Positions 1 to 7,692 of a stretch of DNA of 64,000 nt are shown here, piece by piece. The notes below the pieces were generated by a model. The model saw nothing but the letters and a program-made list of their open reading frames with translations. It was not told the origin of the DNA and did no database searches. Source of the DNA: Aestuariivivens insulae. GTDB taxonomy: Bacteria > Bacteroidota > Bacteroidia > Flavobacteriales > Flavobacteriaceae. The position numbers and the translations under genes are program-made. The stretch's first letter is position 1, and each line of letters starts with the position of its first letter. The stretch lies in NCBI RefSeq assembly GCF_022662195.1, contig NZ_JAKMCS010000004.1, forward strand, positions 1 through 64,000, given 5' to 3'.

Positions 1-59
1 CTCAACTCCACTGCCTTTTGTTTAAATTCTAAAGTGTAATGTTTGGGTTTACTTCTCAT
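1..59 (-). CDS. IS3-family transposase OrfA, N-terminal end (runs off window)
   Basis: The minus strand from an ATG at 59 reads MRSKPKHYTLEFKQKAVEL and leaves the window. This start resembles the helix-turn-helix OrfA protein of IS3/IS911-type insertion sequences, which binds the element ends and makes the transposase with OrfB. Between this start and about position 120 lies a short untranslated stretch with GACTGGACAT, which looks like an IS3-type terminal sequence. The element appears to have inserted into the group II intron fragment to its right. Only 19 codons are visible, so the family call is a motif-level judgement. Confidence 0.6.
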   Translation of the reverse strand, partial: MRSKPKHYTLEFKQKAVEL

Positions 60-99
60 AATTGCTAAGTTAATAACTAGCAAGCATATTCTCTCATCT

Positions 100-558
100 T
101 TATGTCCAGTCTAATATAGGAAGTCCAACATTGTCGAAAAACGATTCTAGGTCGATATCTACAATGTACTGATACCCTTGATTGATATTGGTTAAGGATT
201 GACGCATGGCTTGGTGGGCATTGCGCTTAGGACGAAAACCGTAACTGTGTGCTTGGAAATCTTGTTCGAATATGGGCTGCAGTACTTGCTGTATCGCTTG
301 TTGAAATACCCTGTCTACAACTGTGGGAACACCCAGAAGACGTGTCTTTCCGTTGGATTTAGGTATTTCAATGCCCAGTATGGGAGCGGGCTGGTAATTT
401 CCTTCTCGGATACCTTGAATGTACGCCTTTTGGTGCTTCTGTAAGTCTGGCAGTAAATCGTTTACCATTTTACCATCAACCCCTGATGCGCCTTTGTTGG
501 CGTATACCCGTCGGTACGCTTGTTGTAGGTTTTCGTTCTTTAATACGTTTTCTATCAT
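100..558 (-). pseudogene. Group II intron reverse transcriptase/maturase, N-terminal fragment
   Basis: The first 144 residues match the start of group II intron-encoded reverse transcriptases: YANKGASGVDG near residue 18, then YGFRPKRNAHQAM and the first catalytic-domain block with DIDLESFFDNV. Intact proteins are about 400-600 residues and continue with the YADD block, maturase and sometimes an endonuclease domain. Here similarity stops after DNV (about 127) and eight unrelated residues follow before a stop, where the IS3-type element begins. The remaining protein lacks the YADD catalytic centre and cannot be active. The start lies about 490 bases inside the intron, as usual for an ORF in domain IV. 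Confidence 0.85.
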
Positions 559-1046
559 ACTAATTTGTTAACTGTTCCGCTTGTGCTATGGCTACACAAT
601 GTCTAGGTGACTACCTTTAACAACACCTTGCTCCATAGCGCATTAAGAACCATTTTCGTTTGGCCCTTCGTACTGTTCCAGCAAATAGTACTACTATGAC
701 CGCTGCTGACTTCTCCACTATGCCAACCCGTGGCTGCGGAGACCTCCCCAGGTAAGAGCATCCTCTTTCTTCCGATTCCTGCCATATCTACTACTTCGGT
801 GCTTATCTATAAAAGATATTTTGGACTTTGCAGTTATGTGCCTACTCATCCGACCTCATAGCCTCGGTATATGGTTCGTGTTCCTCAGTACCGAAATTTG
901 CAGTCTCGCTTCCTTCTGTCCCAGTCTCACAACTGGCAACCTTGCGACTTGCTAATGGTTCAAGGCGTTACCCCTGCCCATAAGGGACTTGCACCCTCTA
1001 GAAAAATTCGTACATTAGCACGAATGAATGCCCATGCTGGGCACAC
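127..1046 (-). mobile_element. 5' part of a group II intron (class C-like), truncated
   Basis: On the minus strand the intron appears to begin at 1046 with GTGTGCCCAGCATGGG, the typical GUGYG start of bacterial group II introns. Expected ribozyme landmarks follow in order: GTGCAAGTCCC, CAGAAGGAAGCGAGACTG, CTGAGGAACACGAAC, then the reverse transcriptase start at 558. From memory, this order resembles class C introns. Everything 3' of the first RT block, including domains V and VI, is missing, so the copy cannot splice or move. The flanking 5' exon ends in CGTTGT and is the attC-like palindrome at 1047-1176. Stretches at 603-785 and 871-1131 that look open are intron RNA, not genes. Confidence 0.75.
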
Positions 1047-1176
1047 ACAACGTATAAAATTAATTGCTAGTACAAGCCTATTTACGAAAATCCTCGCGGA
1101 TTTTCTATTCGGTCTGTATTTGCTAAATTAGGTGCTTAAACCACGCAACTAATCTTATACAAACACGTTGCCACAC
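1047..1176. repeat. attC-like imperfect palindrome, copy 1
   Basis: This is the first of three related ~130-bp repeats (others at 1744-1874 and 59361-59493). The outer arms pair: CAACGT plus ATAAAATTAATTGC on the left with the reverse complement of GCAACTAATCTTAT plus ACGTTG on the right, leaving a 6-nt extra bulge on one side. The centre is a hairpin GAAAATCC-TCGC-GGATTTTC, followed by a conserved TTTGCTAAATTAGG. The extrahelical bulge, the terminal AACG/CGTT pair and the position just before a small gene resemble integron attC sites, although the core does not fit the canonical RYYYAAC/GTTRRRY pattern. The intron fragment abuts its left end. Confidence 0.7.
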
Positions 1177-1198
1177 ATTTGAGAAAATTACGCTGAAA

Positions 1199-1759
1199 TT
1201 GAAAAAAGAATACATTTTTAAATCTGAAAGACTTGGATTTCGCAATTGGGACGAAACTGATTTGACCGAATTTGCGATAATAAATGCGGATTTGGAAGTG
1301 ATGGAACATTTCCCAAAACCATTAACAGAAAAGGAAACAGTGGAATTTATCGACCGACTTAAAAAACACTATACAAAAAATGGATTCAATTACTTCGCAA
1401 CGGAAATTTTAGAAAGCGGAGAATTAATCGGATTTATTGGTTTGGCATTTCAAGAATATAAAACTGACTTTACACCTGCTGTTGACATTGGTTGGCGATT
1501 AAAAAAAAGTGCTTGGGGAAAAGGGTATGCAACCGAAGGCGCAAAAAAATGTCTTGAATTTGCATTTAACGAACTGAATTTAGATAAAATCATTTCCACG
1601 TGTACAGAGAAAAATTCTAAATCGGAAAACGTGATGAAAAAAATCGGAATGGAAAAAATCGGAGAATTTAAACATCCGAAATTGAAAGAATATCCCGAAT
1701 ACGAAAAATGTATTTGTTACGAAATAAATAAAAACGTGTGGCAACAACGTGTCCTATAA
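1199..1759 (+). CDS. GNAT family N-acetyltransferase (RimJ/RimL type), cassette gene
   Basis: This 186-residue protein should transfer an acetyl group from acetyl-CoA to an amine; the substrate is unknown. The N-terminal half has the RLGFRNWDETDL start typical of RimJ/RimL-like enzymes. The acetyl-CoA loop is W106GKGYATEGA115, followed by the EKNSKSENVMKKIGM segment. The start is a TTG; no ATG lies upstream in frame after the palindrome. The gene fills the space between attC-like copies 1 and 2, and its last codons run into copy 2. The cassette edges carry a matched inverted pair, GTTGCCACAC at 1167-1176 and GTGTGGCAAC at 1736-1745. It therefore looks like a single-gene mobile cassette. Confidence 0.85.
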   Translation: MKKEYIFKSERLGFRNWDETDLTEFAIINADLEVMEHFPKPLTEKETVEFIDRLKKHYTKNGFNYFATEILESGELIGFIGLAFQEYKTDFTPAVDIGWRLKKSAWGKGYATEGAKKCLEFAFNELNLDKIISTCTEKNSKSENVMKKIGMEKIGEFKHPKLKEYPEYEKCICYEINKNVWQQRVL

Positions 1760-1874
1760 TTAATGGCTAGTAATCTCCTACTTACGAAAATCCTCGCGGA
1801 TTTTCTATTCGGTTTGTATTTGCTAAATTAGGTGCTTAAACACGCCACTAATCATACACCAACCGTTGTGGTGC
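1736..1874. repeat. attC-like imperfect palindrome, copy 2
   Basis: This copy matches copy 1 closely through the central block, including the hairpin GAAAATCC-TCGC-GGATTTTC and TTTGCTAAATTAGGTGCTTAAA. Its outer arms differ in step: ATTAATGGC on the left faces GCCACTAAT on the right, where copy 1 has ATTAATTGC facing GCAACTAAT. The paired change preserves the stem, which argues that folding is selected. The end of the preceding acetyltransferase gene overlaps its left edge, and the following gene starts 10 bases past its right edge. Confidence 0.75.
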
Positions 1875-1883
1875 ATTTAAGAA

Positions 1884-2267
1884 ATGGAGAACTTAATAGA
1901 AAAATCTGTTGAACAAATAAAAGACCGAATTGAATTTTGGTTCTTAAAATATTTCAATAAAACCAAAACGGATTTTAATGGAAGTGAGATTTTTACACTA
2001 TTCGAACTTCTAAATGCGGAATTACGAGCCGAACTTAAAAAACGACTGAATTTATACCCAAATGAAATTCCTGTTTTAGTTTTAAAAATTTCAAAATCGG
2101 AGTTTATAATTAATACAACCAAAAAGTTTGTCCGAATTAACTCAGATTCGACTGAAATAATTGATTACGCAGAGTTTGAATGGCATAATGGATATAAATC
2201 ATTTGTTGTTGACAAGGAGAAAAAGATAATTACTAAACACGATGGACATTTTGCGGAATTTGTGTAG
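1884..2267 (+). CDS. Hypothetical protein, 127 aa, cassette gene
   Basis: No family is recognised. The protein is soluble, with no signal peptide or membrane segment, an N-terminal half that is probably helical (residues 1-58) and a probably beta-rich C-terminal half ending HDGHFAEFV. It starts at an ATG 10 bases after attC-like copy 2, as expected for a cassette gene. Its stop codon TAG lies inside the hairpin repeat at 2264-2297, so the downstream cassette edge has probably been replaced. The inverted partner of its 5' edge, expected as a TGCACCACAAC-like sequence, is not present, unlike in the other two cassettes. Confidence 0.7.
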   Translation: MENLIEKSVEQIKDRIEFWFLKYFNKTKTDFNGSEIFTLFELLNAELRAELKKRLNLYPNEIPVLVLKISKSEFIINTTKKFVRINSDSTEIIDYAEFEWHNGYKSFVVDKEKKIITKHDGHFAEFV

Positions 2268-2297
2268 CCTATCCCATTTTTAGGGAAGGCTACAGTA
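2264..2297. repeat. Hairpin repeat GTAGCC...GGCTAC, full copy
   Basis: GTAGCCTATCCC and GGGAAGGCTAC form a stem with an A/T-rich loop of about 7 bases. The right part (2276-2297, 22 bases) recurs exactly at 54903-54924, and 16 bases recur inverted at 3241-3256. It supplies the stop codon of the gene to its left. It could act as a terminator for that gene, but the exact recurrence at other gene junctions suggests a dispersed repeat. Confidence 0.7.
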
Positions 2298-2338
2298 AGA
2301 CCAAACAAGCATAACCTATAATCATTATTTTAAACTAA

Positions 2339-3244
2339 ATGAACCAGAGCAACACCCATACCATCATTTTAATAGCATTATTGCTTATCCAAACTCTGCC
2401 CATGTTTGCCCACCCAACAGGAAACATGATAACGGTTGGAGATCATGTTCTTTGGTCGTATATAAACCCCATAGACGACCCAAACCATAAGGCTTGTATA
2501 ATGATTTGGGACAAGGGTTCGAAACCCAAAGTATTTATCCAGTCTACATATTCGGCAAGCGATTTCATGCTATACAACAACCAAAACGAAATCTATATTG
2601 TAGAAAGAAGGTACTTGCAAGCAACACAAAGTTTTGAAGTTCGGGTTTTAAAAACAACGGTCGACACAACACCTAAAGTAATCTGGAATTGGTTTAAGGA
2701 TGAATGGCGAATTGGTGAGGGTGGATTTTTTATGCTTTCCGACAATCAAATGGTCTTTGGCAAGTACCCCGACATATATACCCTAAAAAAAGGCGAAAAG
2801 CCGATAACATATTTTGAATTCGACCATCCCATTAAAAGAATAAGGCCTGTCCAAAACAATCAAATCCTTCTATTGGGCGACAATGGCTGTTATTTAGTCC
2901 AACAAAATGGAACCCTTTTAAAACAATGGCCCAAGTTGATAGATACTAATGTGAAAAATGCACCCTTAAACAGAAACCAAATATTCGATGCCGATTATAA
3001 AAACGGCAAATTACTTTTTGCCTATTGGGGCAAGGGTTCTTTCGAACTTGTGGATGAAAATGGAAACCACCAAACTGTATTAAAGCAAGAAAAGCCTCTT
3101 ACTCCACATTGGGTTGCTTTTCTAGATAATGACATGCTATTGTTCTCGTCTAAACTGGTTTTTAACGGAAGCACTCCAAAACCTTATTTGGTCTTACTAA
3201 ACACGAAAAATCATAAAAAGATATTGTGGAGCACACCTTTGTAG
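2339..3244 (+). CDS. Secreted hypothetical protein, possible beta-propeller
   Basis: The 301-residue protein begins with a clear signal peptide (hydrophobic residues 9-24, likely cleavage after PMFA). The rest is rich in short beta-type segments with repeated W, G and D residues, such as IMIWDKGSKPKVFIQ and LLFAYWGKGSFELVDENG, compatible with a small propeller. No catalytic motif is seen and no family is claimed. The gene is bracketed by related repeats in opposite orientation, the full hairpin at 2264-2297 and the half copy at 3241-3256 that includes its TAG stop, so it may be a mobile passenger or sit between two repeat insertions. Confidence 0.6.
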   Translation: MNQSNTHTIILIALLLIQTLPMFAHPTGNMITVGDHVLWSYINPIDDPNHKACIMIWDKGSKPKVFIQSTYSASDFMLYNNQNEIYIVERRYLQATQSFEVRVLKTTVDTTPKVIWNWFKDEWRIGEGGFFMLSDNQMVFGKYPDIYTLKKGEKPITYFEFDHPIKRIRPVQNNQILLLGDNGCYLVQQNGTLLKQWPKLIDTNVKNAPLNRNQIFDADYKNGKLLFAYWGKGSFELVDENGNHQTVLKQEKPLTPHWVAFLDNDMLLFSSKLVFNGSTPKPYLVLLNTKNHKKILWSTPL

Positions 3245-3256
3245 CCTTCCCTAAAA
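3241..3256. repeat. Half copy of the GTAGCC hairpin repeat, inverted
   Basis: GTAGCCTTCCCTAAAA is the exact reverse complement of 16 bases in the repeat at 2276-2297. It overlaps the stop codon of the preceding gene. The partner arm of the hairpin is absent. The 270 bases that follow, up to the TonB receptor, hold no gene or clear structure that I can support. Confidence 0.7.
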
Positions 3257-3525
3257 GCATGTCCGACTAAACAACTAAAATTTATCGAGAGTCTAATAAT
3301 GGCTTACTGAAGCAGACAAAACTGTTAATTAAAAGGCCGAAACCGCATAAAACAATAAACTCAATTAAAACAAACACTACTTTTAACCAAATTTTAGGAC
3401 GAGACATTTTGACAAAACAAAAGTTGTCCTTATTATTCGTTTTTTAATCCTATTAATTACTTGCACCTTTTATATAAAGGTTAGACAGCACTAACAAGAG
3501 ACGGTATACCACGCTTAAAACGTAT

Positions 3526-5901
3526 ATGAAAACATATTTGCAACATCCATTTTTTGTCTTATTCTTAATAGCAACAACCCATATTGCCGTTGCGCAAGTA
3601 CAAAACATTGAAATTATTGGTACTTTGGAAGAAGAAGAAACCGCCCAACCCATCCCTTATGCCACTGTTGCCGTCTATAACACAACCACCAAAGAGCTCA
3701 TTACAGGAAATACTACAGGCGATCGCGGTAAGTTTAGAATAACAATAGCCAAAGCAGATTTCTACCTGGAAATTAGTTTTATGGGCTATAAAACAAAAAC
3801 CATTACCAAGTATTCGGTCTTCAATGGCAAGGTAGATTTAGGCTCAATACAGCTCTCTCCAGACCGCCAGGCCCTTGACGAAGTGGTTGTAACTGGCGAG
3901 GTTTCCAAAACCGTTTTTAAGCTGGATAAGCGCGTATTTAATGTAGGCACAGATATAAGCAGTACAGGCGTAAGTGCCCTTGAAGTCCTAAACAATGTGC
4001 CATCGGTAAATGTTAGTATAGAAGGAGATATAACTTTACGCGGCAGTGGGGGTGTGCAAATCCTTATCAATGGGAAACCTTCGGTACTGGCAGACCAATC
4101 GGGTAATGCCCTGGGTACCATTACCGCCGATATGATAGAAAGCATAGAAGTTATCACCAATCCCTCAGCCAAATATGAAGCATCCGGTACATCGGGCATT
4201 CTGAATATTATTTTAAAGAAAGAAGAAAAAGAAGGTTGGAACGGTTCTATTTCCATTAACACCGGAACGCCAGACAACCATAGCATTGGTGGTAGCTTAA
4301 ACCGTAGGACCGAACATTTTAACCTGTTCACACAGTTTGGTGCAGGATACCGTTCATTGCCAAGGGATACCAAGGCCATTAACCGAAACCTAACCAATGA
4401 TGAAACTGTTTTTAGCAATGGTGAGGAGTTTAGAAACGAAGCTTTTTTTAACATTACCCTTGGAACAGACTACCACTTAAACCAATACAATGTGTTTACG
4501 CTGTCGGGGAACTTTGCCTATGAGATCGAAGATCAACCCTCTAAAACCAATTTCAGTTTTTTTAATGGCAACGATTTGGTTTCCCGCTGGGTAAGGAATG
4601 AAACCACCGATGCCTACAATCCTAAATGGCAATATGAATTTAATTGGAAAAAAACCTTTCAGAATAATGAAGACCACACCTTTCAACTAAGTGCTTTGGG
4701 AAGCTTTTTCGGAAAGGATCAATCCTCCTTATTCACCGACACCACACTAGAAGGTGATAATGTAGATAGCAATCAGCGTACCGCCACAAATTTTCAACAG
4801 GCCGATTATACCTTTAAAGCCGATTACGTCAATCCGCTTACCAAAGAATACACTATCGAAACAGGAGCTCAATACGTTATTAACGATGTTGGTAACGATT
4901 TTGAAGTCCGGGATTTTATAAATGGCGATTATGTTACCAATGAAGACTTAACCAACAATTTTGAGTGGAACCAAAAAGTATTGGGCCTCTATGCTACAGG
5001 AGCTTACGAGAATGATATCTGGGGCGTAAAACTGGGGCTGCGCATAGAAAACACAGACCTTAGCACACTGTTAACGAATACCAACGAAGCAAACTCACAA
5101 AATTTCACCAATTTATTTCCCACGTTACACACATCGTATAAAGTGAGTGAAAACGTTTCGTTTCAAGCAGGTTATTCAAAGCGTATTTTTAGACCACGCC
5201 TGTGGGACTTAAACCCCTTCTTTAATATTAGGAACAATTTTAACGTTAGGGTTGGCAACCCCGATTTACAACCAGAATTTACAGACTCTTATGAGCTAAC
5301 AAGCATTTATAAAATTGGCAAGGCCTCCATGAGCTCTAGCCTATACCATCGCTACACCACCGATGTTGTTGAGCGCGTCTCCTCTTTTGAAAATAACGTC
5401 ACCCTAACCACACCCCAAAATATTGGCACCAGTGCATCCTTAGGCTTTGAGACCAATGGCAAATACAATCCTACCAAATGGCTTACGCTAACAGGTGATT
5501 TTAACTTCAACTATTTTGACCGCAAAGGAACTTTCGAAAACCAAACTTTTGACTTTACCGGTAGCCGATGGTCTTCCCGCTTAGGCTCAAAAATTGGATT
5601 GCCCGCCGATATCGATCTGGAATTAACAGGAAACTACAGTTCAGGGTTTGAAACCATACAGGGCGAACAACGTGGTTTTACCTCTTTGGATTTCGGGATT
5701 AGAAAAAAAATATTAAAAGGAAAAATAGTGGCCAATCTAGGCATTAGGGATGTCTTTGCCTCAAGAAAGCAAGAACGTTTTGTAAACCAACCTACTTTTG
5801 AAACTTACGATTATGGGCTTCGCGGACGCTTCGTTACTTTTGGTATAAGCTATGGGTTTGGTAAAGGTGAAGCCATGACCTATTCCGGAAGAAGGCGATA
5901 A
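3526..5901 (+). CDS. TonB-dependent receptor / outer membrane beta-barrel protein
   Basis: This 791-residue outer-membrane protein should import an unknown ligand using TonB energy. A signal peptide covers residues 1-23 (cut near VAQ). Residues 30-105 form a carboxypeptidase-regulatory-like beta-sandwich (PIPYATVAVYN, FMGYKT). A plug domain follows at about 115-230 with LDEVVVTGEV, VLNNVPSVNV, LRGSGGVQILINGKPS and IEVITNPSAKYEA. The rest is a beta-barrel, ending in RGRFVTFGISYGFGKGE. The plug and barrel style fits the flavobacterial outer-membrane beta-barrel family rather than SusC. No SusD gene or glycoside hydrolase adjoins, so this is not a polysaccharide utilisation locus. A Crp/Fnr regulator lies 68 bases downstream. 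Confidence 0.88.
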   Translation: MKTYLQHPFFVLFLIATTHIAVAQVQNIEIIGTLEEEETAQPIPYATVAVYNTTTKELITGNTTGDRGKFRITIAKADFYLEISFMGYKTKTITKYSVFNGKVDLGSIQLSPDRQALDEVVVTGEVSKTVFKLDKRVFNVGTDISSTGVSALEVLNNVPSVNVSIEGDITLRGSGGVQILINGKPSVLADQSGNALGTITADMIESIEVITNPSAKYEASGTSGILNIILKKEEKEGWNGSISINTGTPDNHSIGGSLNRRTEHFNLFTQFGAGYRSLPRDTKAINRNLTNDETVFSNGEEFRNEAFFNITLGTDYHLNQYNVFTLSGNFAYEIEDQPSKTNFSFFNGNDLVSRWVRNETTDAYNPKWQYEFNWKKTFQNNEDHTFQLSALGSFFGKDQSSLFTDTTLEGDNVDSNQRTATNFQQADYTFKADYVNPLTKEYTIETGAQYVINDVGNDFEVRDFINGDYVTNEDLTNNFEWNQKVLGLYATGAYENDIWGVKLGLRIENTDLSTLLTNTNEANSQNFTNLFPTLHTSYKVSENVSFQAGYSKRIFRPRLWDLNPFFNIRNNFNVRVGNPDLQPEFTDSYELTSIYKIGKASMSSSLYHRYTTDVVERVSSFENNVTLTTPQNIGTSASLGFETNGKYNPTKWLTLTGDFNFNYFDRKGTFENQTFDFTGSRWSSRLGSKIGLPADIDLELTGNYSSGFETIQGEQRGFTSLDFGIRKKILKGKIVANLGIRDVFASRKQERFVNQPTFETYDYGLRGRFVTFGISYGFGKGEAMTYSGRRR

Positions 5902-5969
5902 TATTATATTAAAGGCTATTAAAAACCAAATAAACTTCTAGCATGTTGAAGCTATAAAACACTGTTCTA

Positions 5970-6536
5970 ATGAACGAACTAAGAAAGTTTATTGAAACCA
6001 TTGCGCCAATGGACGATTCCGATTGGCAATTTTTTGCTTCAAAACTTCAGAAGGTAACACTTAAAAAACACGACATCCTGTTAAAAGTTGGAGAAACAGA
6101 AAACCACTTGTCCTTTATATCGAAAGGCATTGTTAGGTTCTATATTCCAAAAGTTGAAAACGATCTAACCTTTGGGTTTCTGTTCGAAAATGAATTCGTT
6201 ACAGCTTACGATTCGTTTATAACGCGAATGCCTTCAGCATATCAAATTGAAGCCCTAACAGAAACCACCTTATGGAAAATTTCGCATGCAGACTTACAAC
6301 AAGTCTATAAAAAAACAACCAGTGGTAATATTATAGGCCGAAAAATGGCCGAAAAGATGTTTTTAATTAAATCGGAAAGAGAACTTTCCCTATTAAGCAA
6401 AACAGCCGAAGAACGCTATTTGGATTTATTCGCTAACAGGCCCAAACTGCTACAACACATTCCACTAAAATATATAGCCTCTTATATTGGTGTAACACCA
6501 CAGGCCTTAAGTAGAATAAGAAAGCGCATTAGTTAA
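5970..6536 (+). CDS. Crp/Fnr family transcriptional regulator
   Basis: The 188-residue protein has a cyclic-nucleotide-binding-like beta-roll at about residues 25-115 (LKVGETENHLSFISKGIVRFY) and a C-terminal winged helix with the recognition segment YIASYIGVTPQALSRIRKRI. The strict cAMP phosphate-binding motif RSA is not evident, so the effector may be something else or absent, as in many Bacteroidota homologues. It follows the TonB receptor on the same strand and precedes a DoxX-like gene, either of which could be a target, but no operator was identified. Confidence 0.85.
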   Translation: MNELRKFIETIAPMDDSDWQFFASKLQKVTLKKHDILLKVGETENHLSFISKGIVRFYIPKVENDLTFGFLFENEFVTAYDSFITRMPSAYQIEALTETTLWKISHADLQQVYKKTTSGNIIGRKMAEKMFLIKSERELSLLSKTAEERYLDLFANRPKLLQHIPLKYIASYIGVTPQALSRIRKRIS

Positions 6537-6600
6537 CCTGGGTTCATTGTTTTTATTTTGGTGTTTTCTAACCTTTGTATTTCAGTAATTAGAAAGCCAC

Positions 6601-7053
6601 ATGAAACCATTAATTGTTCTTTTATTAAGCTTCACATGTTCCATTTTTATAATTAAACAGGTAAAGAAAGCATACGATTTTGCCCTATCGGCAAGAATAG
6701 CCATGGCCATAATGTTAGTGTTTACAGCAATAGGCCATTTTGCTTTTACCAAAGGCATGGCCATGATGGTTCCTAAAGGCATTCCTTTTAAAGAACCTAT
6801 TGTATACCTAACGGGATTATTTGAAATCTTACTGGCCATTGGACTTCTTATACCCCGATTAAAAGTAATAACAGGATCGGCACTCATTATATTTCTATTG
6901 CTCATGCTACCCGCTAATATTTATGCGACCATAAACCATGTGAATTATCAAAAAGGTACTTTTAACGGCCCTGGAATTGCCTATTTATGGTTTAGAATCC
7001 CATTACAAATATTTTTTATTATTTGGGCTTATCTCTGTACTTTCCGAGTTTAA
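6601..7053 (+). CDS. DoxX-like membrane protein
   Basis: The 150-residue integral membrane protein has about four hydrophobic segments (residues 1-20, 36-55, 65-85 and 90-110, plus a short last one) with small charged turns. The pattern FTAIGHFAFTKGMAMMVPKGIPFKEPIVYLTG resembles the DoxX/DoxD-like family, whose members are poorly understood quinone- or thiol-linked membrane proteins. It follows a Crp/Fnr gene by 64 bases. Its role here is unknown. Confidence 0.7.
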   Translation: MKPLIVLLLSFTCSIFIIKQVKKAYDFALSARIAMAIMLVFTAIGHFAFTKGMAMMVPKGIPFKEPIVYLTGLFEILLAIGLLIPRLKVITGSALIIFLLLMLPANIYATINHVNYQKGTFNGPGIAYLWFRIPLQIFFIIWAYLCTFRV

Positions 7054-7156
7054 CCGCATACCTCATTATTTCCTTAAGCACACCCGCCAATTATAAGGAG
7101 CAAGAAAAGGCGAAATATTTGTATATTATTCCATAAAAATTATACAGCAACTAAAT

Positions 7157-7516
7157 ATGAGCAGTAAACAATTAGTGGAGCAGTGGTTTGAAAAATGGCG
7201 CCAAGGGGATTATCTTAATTTACCTATTTCTAAAAGTTTTAAGCACATCAGTCCGTTTGGAACTATTAATGGCAAAAAGGCTTATCTAGATTTGGTTGAA
7301 CAAAATCAAGACAAATTTTTAGGCTACGTTTTCGTGATTCATGATGGCTTGTACAGCACCAATAAAGCCTGCGTAAGGTATACAGCCAAACAGGGTGAAA
7401 ATTTTAACTTGGATGTAAGCGAATGGTATTATATTAAGAACCATTTAATTGAGGAGATTTACGCTTATTACCATATAGGCGACATTCAAGAAGAACGAAA
7501 ACTGTTAAAAAAATAA
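7157..7516 (+). CDS. SnoaL/NTF2-like protein
   Basis: The 119-residue protein has the helix-then-curved-sheet order of the SnoaL/NTF2 superfamily: EQWFEKWRQGDYLNL at the start, KAYLDLVEQNQDKFLG in the middle and VRYTAKQGENFNLDVSEWYYIKNHLIEEIYAYY at the end. Family members are small binding or isomerase-like proteins with varied substrates. No catalytic residues can be assigned. It stands alone, 103 bases after the DoxX-like gene. Confidence 0.7.
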   Translation: MSSKQLVEQWFEKWRQGDYLNLPISKSFKHISPFGTINGKKAYLDLVEQNQDKFLGYVFVIHDGLYSTNKACVRYTAKQGENFNLDVSEWYYIKNHLIEEIYAYYHIGDIQEERKLLKK

Positions 7517-7555
7517 AAAACCGCTGTGCCTTTTCGATGAAACAAGGCCCCAAAT

Positions 7556-7598
7556 GTCAGTTCGAGTGTCCGTCTTTGGCGGGACGTATCGAGAACTA
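7556..7598. repeat. Dispersed repeat with GTTCGAG ... TATCGAGAAC
   Basis: GTCAGTTCGAGTG and GTATCGAGAACTA flank a small inner hairpin of GTCC/GGAC type. It belongs to a class of intergenic repeats common in flavobacterial genomes, and part of the same style appears inside recJ at 18146-18173. It lies between two same-strand genes and has no coding capacity. A second TCAACTCGAACC stretch follows at about 7615. Confidence 0.5.
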
Positions 7599-7692
7599 TT
7601 TCAATCGTAAAATCAACTCGAACCGACGGAGTTTTATCAAAGTGAACAATAGATAAAAAAAGCATACACTATTAATAACCTAGCTTAATAAA

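Noticed and set aside
603-1131. Open frames at 603-785 and 871-1131
   Set aside because: They lie within the group II intron RNA and attC-like repeat and match no protein style.
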